The notes: generated from the letters alone by a model not told the origin. A stretch of 12,363 nt of DNA from Thermoplasmata archaeon (GCA_021846695.1 JAJZWN010000038.1:1-12363), one strand, 5' to 3'. Counted from the stretch's first letter, positions 1-7,446 are shown. A program made the numbers and translations.

Positions 1-1689
1 ATTTTTGATTCTATATTAGATTATAAAAAGGGCGGGTATTTAATGTTAAAACCGTTGTGCAACACAACAATTAATCAATATTACGAGGAATTTACAAATA
101 TATTGATTACTGAATTCATAAAAGACAGCAATATAATCTTGAAGTTAACTGATTTTTTACCTGCATCAAAGTTTTCAACTACAAATTTCCCGGAAATACA
201 TAGATTCGTTGAAGCGTTAGATGATGTTCCTATAAAATTACATTTCAAACCATCGTTTAACTATGGGCAGGAAATACCTTCTATTGAAAAAAATAAAAAT
301 GGATACTTATTTCATAGAACAGAGAGGGATGTTGGAATATCAACAAATTTGAAATTAAAGAAAAATAGAACAATGGTTTACAATGATAATATAAAGTTAA
401 ACAGAGGCTCATTTCAGTGGATTGTAATATCAACAGACATAAACCACCTGATCAACGTTGATGAGTATAAATCATATAAATTGCTGGAGTACACAAGAAA
501 TTACTGGAAAAATTGGTCGAATACTATTTATTATCAGGGATTATATCACAAGTATATTGTTAGATCGGCACTGGCACTGAAGGGCTTATTTTATGAACCC
601 ACCGGTATGATGGTAGCAGCACCGACATCAAGTTTACCCGAATCCATAGGTGGTGAAAGAAACTGGGATTACCGGTTTACATGGATAAGGGACACTGCTT
701 ATGTCATAGAAGCATTATCACTGATCAGGTTGAATGACGAAGCAACAAAATTTCTCTATGATTTACTGTATAGAATAAATAGGGACCAGAAACTAAGAAC
801 AATATATTCTATTGATGACTCAGATACTACCGATGAGAAAATAATAGATTATTCTGGATATATGAATTCAGGGCCTGTGCGTGTTGGCAATAAGGCAGTA
901 GATCAATTACAACTGGATCAATTCGGTTCGATTATAAATGCAATTTACCAGTTTAATCTGGCAGGAGGTATGGTTACTATACAGTTATGGGACTTTGTTC
1001 TTTCCATATTAAATTCATTAAAATCAATTTGGAACTATCCGGATTCATCAATATGGGAATTTAGAACGGAACCAAAGCAGTATGTATATTCAAAAATTAT
1101 TTCCTGGACTGCGTTTCATGAAGCAATTATAATGGGTAAAGCATTAGGGTATTCTGCACCGTATAATGAATGGAAACAGATAGAAAATGAAATAAAGAAT
1201 GATATATTGAAAAATGGTTTTAATAGCGAAATTAATTCATTCACACAGTATTATGGCTCAACTAATGTGGATGCCTCACTTCTCAGAATTCCAATAACAG
1301 ATTTTTTACCGGTTAATGATTACAGGATAACAGGAACTATAAAAAAAATAGAAACTGACTTAATGCATAATAATTACTTATTTAAAAGATATAATGAGGA
1401 TGATGGATTAAAGGGAGATGATAATGCATTTTTATTGCTGTCATTCTGGTATATAGAGGCCCTTATAAAAATGAAAAAAATAAAGGAAGCGAAAAACGCC
1501 CTGGAATCAATATTAAATTTATCAAATCATTTAATGCTATTTTCTGAAGAAATTGATTTGCAGACACATGATTTCCTTGGGAATTTTCCTCAGGCAATTA
1601 CACATTTAGGCGTAATAAGGGCCATTGTAAAACTGAATGAACAGTTTTCAAATATCCAGAAATCTTCAATATTCAATCATAAAAAATGA
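1..1689 (+). CDS. GH15 family glycosidase (glucoamylase / trehalase type), 5' end outside window
   Basis: Probable exo-acting glycosidase releasing glucose from maltodextrin or trehalose. An ATG at 43 is not the true start: the frame is open to base 1 and its codons read IFDSILDYKKGGYLM, matching the family N-terminal pattern 'FDS..vF..lLd..kGG'. Counting from Met43, residues 1-140 look like the N-terminal beta-sandwich and about 150-548 the (alpha/alpha)6 barrel. Seen: GGERNWDYRFTWIRD at 203-217, a GH15 hallmark; SSIWEFR with E339 as candidate general acid; SEEID at 501-505 with E502/E503 as candidate base; then LGNFPQAITHLG. Family members with this layout run near 600-650 aa, so only a short N-terminal piece is missing. 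No signal peptide can be judged. Glucoamylase and trehalase cannot be separated by eye; Thermoplasma GH15 proteins include trehalases. It precedes the sugar ABC operon in the same direction but 344 bp away. Confidence 0.88.
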   Translation: MFDSILDYKKGGYLMLKPLCNTTINQYYEEFTNILITEFIKDSNIILKLTDFLPASKFSTTNFPEIHRFVEALDDVPIKLHFKPSFNYGQEIPSIEKNKNGYLFHRTERDVGISTNLKLKKNRTMVYNDNIKLNRGSFQWIVISTDINHLINVDEYKSYKLLEYTRNYWKNWSNTIYYQGLYHKYIVRSALALKGLFYEPTGMMVAAPTSSLPESIGGERNWDYRFTWIRDTAYVIEALSLIRLNDEATKFLYDLLYRINRDQKLRTIYSIDDSDTTDEKIIDYSGYMNSGPVRVGNKAVDQLQLDQFGSIINAIYQFNLAGGMVTIQLWDFVLSILNSLKSIWNYPDSSIWEFRTEPKQYVYSKIISWTAFHEAIIMGKALGYSAPYNEWKQIENEIKNDILKNGFNSEINSFTQYYGSTNVDASLLRIPITDFLPVNDYRITGTIKKIETDLMHNNYLFKRYNEDDGLKGDDNAFLLLSFWYIEALIKMKKIKEAKNALESILNLSNHLMLFSEEIDLQTHDFLGNFPQAITHLGVIRAIVKLNEQFSNIQKSSIFNHKK

Positions 1690-1770
1690 AATTTAAAAAA
1701 TACAATAATAGCTAAATCGTGGAACAAAAGAGGATTTATACCATAATTAAATTACAATTGATTTTGTATA

Positions 1771-1790
1771 ATTTCATTGCAACATGAAAT
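1771..1790. repeat. Inverted repeat, 7-bp arms, 6-nt loop
   Basis: ATTTCAT and ATGAAAT are perfect reverse complements around TGCAAC, 80-100 nt after the GH15 stop. It could be a weak hairpin or a regulator site. The arms are AT-rich and short, so chance is a real alternative. Confidence 0.3.
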
Positions 1791-1926
1791 ATATAATCAG
1801 GAAAAAGCAAAGTAATAGGATGAATGTCCCTAATTGTTAAAATAGGCGGCATCTAAACTCATAATATGCAGAAACAACGTTCTTAAACAATACAATATAA
1901 TTATACCAATACTTATATACTGAAAG

Positions 1927-1934
1927 TTTTTTTT
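1927..1934 (+). terminator. Oligo-T tract, candidate archaeal terminator for the GH15 transcript
   Basis: An uninterrupted run of eight T follows the GH15 stop by about 240 nt. Archaeal RNA polymerase can terminate at oligo-T runs without a hairpin. The distance from the gene is long, so the assignment is tentative. Confidence 0.3.
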
Positions 1935-2004
1935 AATAAAATACCAATAATATTATGATGAACCTAATCACAATATATAGTGAAGTAATAGGAAGTTACA
2001 AATA

Positions 2005-2012
2005 TTTATATA
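2005..2012 (+). promoter_or_regulatory. TATA box of the sugar ABC operon
   Basis: TTTATATA is centred 25.5 nt before the GTG at 2034, the spacing expected when transcription begins at or next to the start codon (leaderless mRNA). No Shine-Dalgarno lies before 2034, in agreement. The same octamer at the same distance precedes the binding-protein gene on the other strand. Confidence 0.6.
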
Positions 2013-2033
2013 TAATTATTAAATTAAACCCAA

Positions 2034-2879
2034 GTGATAAATAAGTCATTTAAGCGGAACTATAAATATATGCTGTTTGTATTACCAGCATTGATATATA
2101 TTATAGCTTTGTCATTTTTCCCTGCAGCATCCGTGATATTCCTGAGCTTTAAAACTCCAAAAGATACATATTCATTAGGTAATTATTATGCTATAAAGGG
2201 TAGTCTACTGAAAGCTACATTTGATACAGTTATTGTCAGCTTTGGTGCTTTATTGATACAGCTTTTTTTTGCAATTCTCATAGCCAACATATTGATTAAA
2301 TCTCTTAAGGGAAATAAAATATTTTCAACAATATTCATAATTCCATATGGAATTTCAACAGTAGTTTCTGCATTTATATTTTCATTAATATTTGCATCCG
2401 TTGGTGGTTTTGCTAATTCAACATTGCATTCTCTCGGATTAGCCAGTATAGACTGGTATAAAACTCAATACTCTTCAATGGGAATCGTGATGTTTGCCGA
2501 TTTCTGGAAAAATACACCGTTGGTTGCATTGATTTTGCTGGGTGGACTCTCCAGTATGAACCCGGCAATGCTGGAAGCTGCAAGCATAGATGGAGCAGGT
2601 CCGGTCAGGCGATTTATACATATCACATTGCCAAACCTTGCTCCATTTATTGCTATTGCATTGTTAATAAGAGGTGTTAGCGAATTTAATATATTTGCAT
2701 TACCGTTAGTATTAATAGGTTATCATCCTGCATTAATAAATACACTGGTATATGAGTATTTCACTTCCATATCATCTGTTGATTACTCATATGCAGCTGC
2801 GACCATACTTTTTGTCATAATTGTTGCTTTCGCAATATTAGTGATAAAATTAGGAGGTACATCAAATTATGAAAAATAA
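2034..2879 (+). CDS. CUT1/MalF-type sugar ABC transporter permease
   Basis: Membrane subunit of a carbohydrate importer, 281 aa. Hydrophobic segments lie near residues 12-37, 63-90, 97-122, 148-172, 203-228 and 255-273, consistent with about six membrane spans. The cytoplasmic EAA loop that contacts the ATPase is clear at 181-200 (EAASIDGAGPVRRFIHITLP). The length is at the short end for MalF, lacking the extra N-terminal helices of enterobacterial MalF, as in UgpA/LacF-type permeases. The start is GTG at 2034, chosen because the TATA box sits 25.5 nt upstream; the next in-frame Met is residue 13 and would cut into the first membrane helix region. It overlaps the second permease by 11 bp. The substrate cannot be read from the sequence; maltodextrin or trehalose is inferred from the flanking glycosidases. 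Confidence 0.9.
   Translation: MINKSFKRNYKYMLFVLPALIYIIALSFFPAASVIFLSFKTPKDTYSLGNYYAIKGSLLKATFDTVIVSFGALLIQLFFAILIANILIKSLKGNKIFSTIFIIPYGISTVVSAFIFSLIFASVGGFANSTLHSLGLASIDWYKTQYSSMGIVMFADFWKNTPLVALILLGGLSSMNPAMLEAASIDGAGPVRRFIHITLPNLAPFIAIALLIRGVSEFNIFALPLVLIGYHPALINTLVYEYFTSISSVDYSYAAATILFVIIVAFAILVIKLGGTSNYEK
2853..2858 (+). promoter_or_regulatory. Ribosome binding site of the second permease
   Basis: GGAGGT lies 10 nt before ATG 2869, inside the end of the upstream gene. It fixes the start of the second permease and shows Shine-Dalgarno initiation for inner operon genes, in contrast to the leaderless first gene. Confidence 0.8.
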
Positions 2880-3681
2880 AAATACCTTATCATATATCAC
2901 CGCGATTATCTTAGCCATAATATTTATATATCCTCTATATATTTTGATACTTATTGCTTTTGAACCAATAAGCTTAACGTTTGGACGATTGTATCCATAC
3001 CAGCTGCCTTTTGCTTTTACACTTGCAAATTTTGAATCATCGTTAAAGGACTTGTCTCTAATTAAGCCCGTATTAAGAAGCGTGGCAGTTGCGTTTATAG
3101 TTGCTGCACTTGCTATAGTACTTTCAATATCTGCAGGATATGGATTGAATAAATTAGCCTCAAAAATTTCCAATAAAGTCATAGTATTAATGTTCTTTGC
3201 AAATATGCTTCCTGCAATTGTTATTGCTATCCCAATATCAGTTTATTTTATAAAATTGGGATTATACGACAATATTCTTGGGATAGCTCTAGCACAGGAA
3301 CTTGTTGTATTGCCTATATCAACATTTATCATGCTGGGGGGATTCAGAGCATTGCCGGCTGATCTAGAAAATCAGGCAAATATAGATGGTGCTGGCATGA
3401 TATCGACGTTCCGGTATGTAATTGCTCCCCTAATAAAAATACCTTTAATCATAACTTTTCTACTGGCATGGATGACCTCTTGGGATGAGTTTACGTATGC
3501 TATAATTATTTCACCGCTTGCTCCAACATTTCCGGTCAGTCTTTATAATTATGTAAGTAGAGGTGAACCATTTATTTCTGCGAGTTTCGCTCTATTGGTA
3601 ACTGTACCGGTAATTTTGATCGTGGTATTTTTACAGAAATATCTTAAAGGAGAGTATTTAACGGGAGGTATGAAATCATGA
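2869..3681 (+). CDS. CUT1/MalG-type sugar ABC transporter permease
   Basis: Second membrane subunit of the importer, 270 aa, the usual MalG-type length. Predicted spans lie near residues 9-33, 70-92, 104-128, 136-158, 190-212 and 237-256. The EAA-like loop is at 167-187 (ENQANIDGAGMISTFRYVIAP), with the canonical E-A-A start degenerated to E-N-Q-A but the invariant DGAG kept. The C-terminus LQKYLKGEYLTGGMK matches the conserved MalG tail (LQ.YL..GLT.GavK). It overlaps the first permease by 11 bp and has a strong Shine-Dalgarno, so the two are translated from one mRNA. Its stop overlaps the ATPase start as ATGA, suggesting translational coupling. Confidence 0.9.
   Translation: MKNKNTLSYITAIILAIIFIYPLYILILIAFEPISLTFGRLYPYQLPFAFTLANFESSLKDLSLIKPVLRSVAVAFIVAALAIVLSISAGYGLNKLASKISNKVIVLMFFANMLPAIVIAIPISVYFIKLGLYDNILGIALAQELVVLPISTFIMLGGFRALPADLENQANIDGAGMISTFRYVIAPLIKIPLIITFLLAWMTSWDEFTYAIIISPLAPTFPVSLYNYVSRGEPFISASFALLVTVPVILIVVFLQKYLKGEYLTGGMKS
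3664..3669 (+). promoter_or_regulatory. Ribosome binding site of the ABC ATPase
   Basis: GGAGGT lies 8 nt before ATG 3678, within the last codons of the second permease, and supports the ATGA-overlap start. Confidence 0.8.
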
Positions 3682-4688
3682 CATATAAAATGGAATTAAT
3701 AAATTTAGAAAAATCATATAATAATGTAAAAGTATTAAAGAAGCTTAATTTAAATGTCAATCAGGGAGAATTTTTAGTAATTCTTGGGCCATCTGGAGAA
3801 GGCAAATCTACACTTTTGCGTACAATTGTAAATATAGAACCATTAGATAAAGGAAAAGTTATAGTGGATGGGAAAGATGTAACAAACCAACCACCGAATA
3901 AAAGAAATATAGCAATGGTTTTCCAAAATTATGCATTATATCCAAATATGACTGTGTATGAAAATATTGCCTTTCCATTAAAAATGGGGAGGATGAATAA
4001 GAGTACAATAAAAACCAAAATTGATGAAATTGCAAGCTTATTGAAAATTGAAGACATATTAAACAAAAATGCCACTAAATTAAGTGGAGGTCAGAAGCAG
4101 AGAGTGGCAATAGCTAGAGCACTGGTAAGAGACCCGGCTTTATTTCTTCTTGATGAACCGCTGAGCAATTTAGATGCCAGGGTAAGGTACACTTCTAGGC
4201 AGGAGCTAAAAAGATTGCAGAGAGAGTTAAATTATACATTCATTTATGTAACACATGATCAACTTGAAGCATCTAACCTGGCCGATAGAGTAGCTGTATT
4301 GCATAATGGTGTTATTGAACAGATAGGTAGATATGATGAATTATATGAAAAACCTGTTACAAGATGGGTTGGTGATTTTATCGGAACGTATCCAATGAAT
4401 TTTATTGATGGGGATATACTCGGTTACCCTGGCAAAACAGTAGGATTCAGATCTATATGGGCGAAACCGGGAGATAAGATAAAAGCCAAAGTAAACCTTA
4501 TTGAAAATGCTGAGGGGAATTATTATATACATTGCAATATCAATGATACCAATATTGTCATTAGAACAAAGGAAAAGTATGCTATTGGTGATGATATTTA
4601 CTTTGATCTTATTAAATTCAATATATACAAGGATAATTTGCTCGAAGATGTTGTTGTGCCTGAAGATTATAACTCCGAACCCTCATGA
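3678..4688 (+). CDS. MalK/UgpC-type sugar ABC transporter ATP-binding protein
   Basis: Cytoplasmic ATPase that powers the two permeases, 336 aa. Motifs in order: Walker A GPSGEGKST at 37-45 (Glu where Cys or Ser is usual), Q-loop Q83 in FQNYALYPNMTVYENIAFPL, signature LSGGQKQRVAIARAL at 135-149, Walker B LFLLDEP at 155-161, D-loop SNLDA at 163-167, H-loop H193 in YVTHD. All catalytic positions are intact. Residues about 235-336 form the C-terminal OB-fold (MOI) regulatory region; the usual VGFRPE reads VGFRSI here, and the region is somewhat shorter than in E. coli MalK (371 aa). One such ATPase can serve several CUT1 permease pairs in other organisms. Its 3' end overlaps the convergent glycosidase gene by 22 bp. 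Confidence 0.93.
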   Translation: MTYKMELINLEKSYNNVKVLKKLNLNVNQGEFLVILGPSGEGKSTLLRTIVNIEPLDKGKVIVDGKDVTNQPPNKRNIAMVFQNYALYPNMTVYENIAFPLKMGRMNKSTIKTKIDEIASLLKIEDILNKNATKLSGGQKQRVAIARALVRDPALFLLDEPLSNLDARVRYTSRQELKRLQRELNYTFIYVTHDQLEASNLADRVAVLHNGVIEQIGRYDELYEKPVTRWVGDFIGTYPMNFIDGDILGYPGKTVGFRSIWAKPGDKIKAKVNLIENAEGNYYIHCNINDTNIVIRTKEKYAIGDDIYFDLIKFNIYKDNLLEDVVVPEDYNSEPS

Positions 4689-5866
4689 AATTTATTGTCT
4701 ATTACATTTAAAAACATACCAATTGTCCATGCCTGTATTTCGCACGGACTAATATATAGATCTTTATAAGGTATGATATTATTATTTATATCAACTGAAT
4801 AATATTCTAGTGGCTCCTTTAAACTGATTACTGCATTTAATAGATTAACTCGTAATTTTTCAGCTTCAATGCTGAAACCTGATCTTTTTAACCCTTCCAT
4901 TATTATCCAGTTATCATTTGGCCATATACTTCCGGTCTGGTATTTAAATGGATTAAATATGTTATCATTCGTCGCTACAGTTCTTATTCCATATGAAGTC
5001 ATCATATTTTTTCCGAATAGTGTTTCGACAACCATCTTTTTTTTGTGTGAATCGATAATATCTGTTATTAGTAGATGCCCTGGTCCAGATGTTATATTTT
5101 TCAATGCGTTTATGGTACCATTCGATATCGAAATTGCTGGAGAATAATATTTAATACTATCAATCCAAAAGAATTTATTTATATTATTTCTTAAATAACT
5201 GAGTTTATCATCTATGATTTTATGCAATTTACTAAAAGGAAAAATTTCATTAAAAAGCCTTAAAGCTTCATAAGTATAGGCCTGTACTTCAATAAGCGCA
5301 ATATCGCCTGATAATTTGCTATATAAATCCCAGGACCCATCCATCCATCCCATTGATGCTAATTTATTGTGGATTTCCATGGTGTTATATGTAAGGAAAC
5401 CTGTACTTTCAGATTTATTTAGTAACCATATTACTGCCTTTTCAATTGATTTTATAATAGAAGACAAATACATTTCAAAATGCTTTTTCATAAACAATAT
5501 TGCTGAAATAATAAAAAGAGGTGTACTATCAACAGAAAAAAATATGGGTTTATTTAAAACTACCCACGATTCTTTATCAGGATTTGAAATATATGTATTT
5601 GAATTGGAGAGCTCATGGAGGATTTTACCCGGTTCCTCACCGGTGGCTATATTGTAAGAGTTCCCCTGATATTTGCTTAAAACTTCCAGAGAGTGCTTTA
5701 AAAAATCGGGGTACAAATATGATAATTGCAATGATGATATTAGAGAATCTCTGCCAAATAATTCCATAAATCGCGGATAACCGGCATAGGGATAACCATC
5801 AACTGATTGAATTTTATTTAATTCGTTTAATAGTGAACTTCTTATTTCCTCCAATTCCTTTTCCAT
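4667..5866 (-). CDS. Glycogen-debranching / GH63-like (alpha/alpha)6 glycosidase, catalytic domain only
   Basis: Probable intracellular glycosidase, 399 aa, no signal peptide. Family patterns of the amylo-alpha-1,6-glucosidase/GH63-like barrel appear in order: FGRDSL (37-42), GEEPGKILHE (76-85), FSVDSTPLFI (110-119), GWMDGSWD (173-180), EVQAY (193-197), NPFKYQTGSIWPNDN (305-319), CEIQAW (375-380). By analogy with GH63-type inverting enzymes, D176 and E376 are the likely acid/base pair. Bacterial relatives are often near 700 aa, with an N-terminal beta-sandwich domain absent here; the ATG start with a TATA box 25.5 nt upstream argues the gene really begins here. A role in trimming branched or short oligosaccharides imported by the neighbouring ABC system is inferred; another alpha-glycoside is equally possible. 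Confidence 0.8.
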   Translation of the reverse strand: MEKELEEIRSSLLNELNKIQSVDGYPYAGYPRFMELFGRDSLISSLQLSYLYPDFLKHSLEVLSKYQGNSYNIATGEEPGKILHELSNSNTYISNPDKESWVVLNKPIFFSVDSTPLFIISAILFMKKHFEMYLSSIIKSIEKAVIWLLNKSESTGFLTYNTMEIHNKLASMGWMDGSWDLYSKLSGDIALIEVQAYTYEALRLFNEIFPFSKLHKIIDDKLSYLRNNINKFFWIDSIKYYSPAISISNGTINALKNITSGPGHLLITDIIDSHKKKMVVETLFGKNMMTSYGIRTVATNDNIFNPFKYQTGSIWPNDNWIIMEGLKRSGFSIEAEKLRVNLLNAVISLKEPLEYYSVDINNNIIPYKDLYISPCEIQAWTIGMFLNVIDNKFHEGSEL

Positions 5867-5887
5867 ATTCTATAAATGTATATTCAT

Positions 5888-5895
5888 TATTTAAA
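5888..5895 (-). promoter_or_regulatory. TATA box of the debranching-like glycosidase gene
   Basis: On the minus strand the box reads TTTAAATA, centred 25.5 nt before ATG 5866. No Shine-Dalgarno precedes that ATG, so a leaderless transcript is likely. A second AT-rich TATA-like stretch lies further upstream (about 5908-5920). Confidence 0.45.
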
Positions 5896-5951
5896 TTTTT
5901 AATATATTATATATAAATATTATTAAATTTCAGAATTCAGATATATTATAC

Positions 5952-5991
5952 AAAAATAAAAACTTTAGATAAAAAGATAAAAAATTAAAAA
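5952..5991 (-). terminator. Multiple T-tracts after the solute-binding protein gene
   Basis: Read on the minus strand, five runs of 5-6 T lie within 40 nt of the binding-protein stop codon (plus-strand A runs at 5952-5956, 5958-5962, 5971-5975, 5979-5984 and 5987-5991). Archaeal transcription commonly terminates at such clusters without a hairpin. It would separate the binding-protein transcript from the downstream glycosidase gene on the same strand. Confidence 0.55.
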
Positions 5992-5994
5992 TAT

Positions 5995-7425
5995 TTAAGC
6001 AGTTATAGGATGATAAACACCCTGTTCATAGTTATCTGCCACGGTTATGTTGTAGCTGCTTACTAAATGATTGAACATATCCTGATTCTCAGTACTCAGC
6101 GTATGTGCAATTGTTGAATAATTCTGTGAATTTCCATCTGTAATTATTGTTGTCCACGCATTATCCATTAATATCTGCCATTCTGAAATCCATGGTACCG
6201 GGTCCCTTATAAAGACTCCCTCAGAGATAGCTTTTATTGATACGTTAAGTACTGAGTTATTTCCTGTTAGAGCAGAAGTATTCATACCAATTGTTTTCAG
6301 GTCTACGGAACCTGGCCACTGATAATCCATCATTGCATACTTGTCAGATGCTAAACCTTTGTATGTTGCCCAGTATGATGTTTTGTATTCTGGACTGAAA
6401 TAGGCGCTTAAGTTATACATAGCATACATTGCTTTTACATCGTTTGTGGAATTAAATGTTACCGGATTTCCCCCAAACTGGACAATCCACTGATATAATT
6501 CAGTAGCAGTACTGGCTCCACCATGCCCCTGCATATTTATCATTCCTCTGCCATATTTTTTATCCAAGGCCTTTGCATCACTCAAAAGAGCGGTGTAATT
6601 CTGTGGTTCATGAGTTATTCCTATTGAGTTCAATGCTGTCATATCTATCCATACTAGTGGCGTGTTAATTAACTGTGTTATAAATGGAACGCTATTATAT
6701 ATAGACAATTCAGTTTCTGTTAAGTTTGTAACTGTAGGAATTACATTTGCCGGTATTAATTGTTTATAACCTGTCATATTTGCGAGATAAGATGCACCTT
6801 GATATGAACCGCTTGCCAGTGTACCTACATCGAGATTATCTATAGTCATTACAATCGGCGTTGTCCTAGATGATGATCTATCTGTTTCTACCTGGGTTAC
6901 AATATCTGTAGCTAATTCGTTCGTAGCTTTAATCTTGATATTTGTATATTTTGCTTCAAAGTTCGATATGATTTTTTCTGTTGTTTTATAATCTGATGGT
7001 GAAAGGCTATTGAAGTATGTTATTTGAACAGTGGCGTTTGATTTGCTATATATTGAAGGCACATCAGTTCCGGTTACGTTATGCGAACTTATCGGTATAA
7101 ATCCAGTTGCCTGTTCACATGTATACTGCACTTCTGGCGAAAGCATATAAGCGACAAATTGATCCATTGCAGCTATATTACTAGAGTTAAGGTTCGGGTT
7201 ATATGCTTCAGCAATAACGCAACCACCGAGTAAATGCTCAGAATTGTTTGCACCCGCCGGTCCCGGGTACACTGCAAGCGTCTGTTCTTTTACGGGTTGA
7301 GGAGCTAAATAGTGGTATGCTACCCCAATTGCAACTCCTATAACCACCACAGCAACAACTATTGCCAAAATCTTTTTGGTATTATTAGTTTTGCCTGGTA
7401 TTTCCTCTTGTTCAGGATTTTTCAT
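5995..7425 (-). CDS. Membrane-anchored family-1 (CUT1) solute-binding protein with rearranged segment order
   Basis: Probable extracellular sugar receptor for the ABC transporter, 476 aa. Residues 1-18 are a charged cytoplasmic tail, 19-40 one hydrophobic anchor without a lipobox. Residues 132-410 follow the usual N-terminal order of CUT1 binding proteins: VQITYFNSLSP, ISNFEAKYTNIKIKA, PLVWIDMTALNSIGI, DKYAMMDYQWPGS. The final part RDPVPWISEWQILMDNAW (407-424) matches the usual C-terminal helix. The block that should lie between these last two (P-x-GP-x-G, GG, AAMDQFVAYMLSPEVQ, GFIPIS) is instead at 54-113. Fourteen N-X-S/T sequons lie outside the membrane. The only two cysteines, C69 and C103, are both in the displaced block. 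The gene stands alone, with its own TATA box and a T-rich tail, 1.3 kb beyond the ABC operon's end and on the other strand. The substrate is inferred only from context. Confidence 0.85.
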   Translation of the reverse strand: MKNPEQEEIPGKTNNTKKILAIVVAVVVIGVAIGVAYHYLAPQPVKEQTLAVYPGPAGANNSEHLLGGCVIAEAYNPNLNSSNIAAMDQFVAYMLSPEVQYTCEQATGFIPISSHNVTGTDVPSIYSKSNATVQITYFNSLSPSDYKTTEKIISNFEAKYTNIKIKATNELATDIVTQVETDRSSSRTTPIVMTIDNLDVGTLASGSYQGASYLANMTGYKQLIPANVIPTVTNLTETELSIYNSVPFITQLINTPLVWIDMTALNSIGITHEPQNYTALLSDAKALDKKYGRGMINMQGHGGASTATELYQWIVQFGGNPVTFNSTNDVKAMYAMYNLSAYFSPEYKTSYWATYKGLASDKYAMMDYQWPGSVDLKTIGMNTSALTGNNSVLNVSIKAISEGVFIRDPVPWISEWQILMDNAWTTIITDGNSQNYSTIAHTLSTENQDMFNHLVSSYNITVADNYEQGVYHPITA

Positions 7426-7446
7426 GAAAATATTATATATATGAAA

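Larger units (their letters stand above)
1690..2033. other. 344-bp intergenic region between the GH15 gene and the ABC operon
   Basis: No convincing coding frame is seen. It holds an inverted repeat ATTTCAT-N6-ATGAAAT (1771-1790), an 11-nt direct repeat AAGTAATAGGA (1810-1820 and 1983-1993), a TATA-like TTATATA (about 1912-1918), a T8 run (1927-1934) that could end GH15 transcription, and the ABC operon promoter at its right end. A small unannotated RNA cannot be ruled out, but nothing in the sequence demands one. Confidence 0.5.

Noticed and set aside
2862..3182. Minus-strand open frame inside the permease genes, and similar antisense frames at 8119-8313, 8476-8751, 9478-9861 and 11477-11887
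   Set aside because: Each is a shadow of a well-supported gene on the other strand, with no promoter, no Shine-Dalgarno and no recognisable domain.
4501..5769. Plus-strand open frames at 4501-4752, 4869-5147, 5316-5657 and 5521-5769
   Set aside because: They lie antisense to the debranching-like gene or out of frame in the ATPase gene, and have unprotein-like composition.
7035..7280. N-terminal block of the binding protein as a partial duplication
   Set aside because: The corresponding block is missing from its usual place near the C-terminus, so it is displaced rather than duplicated.
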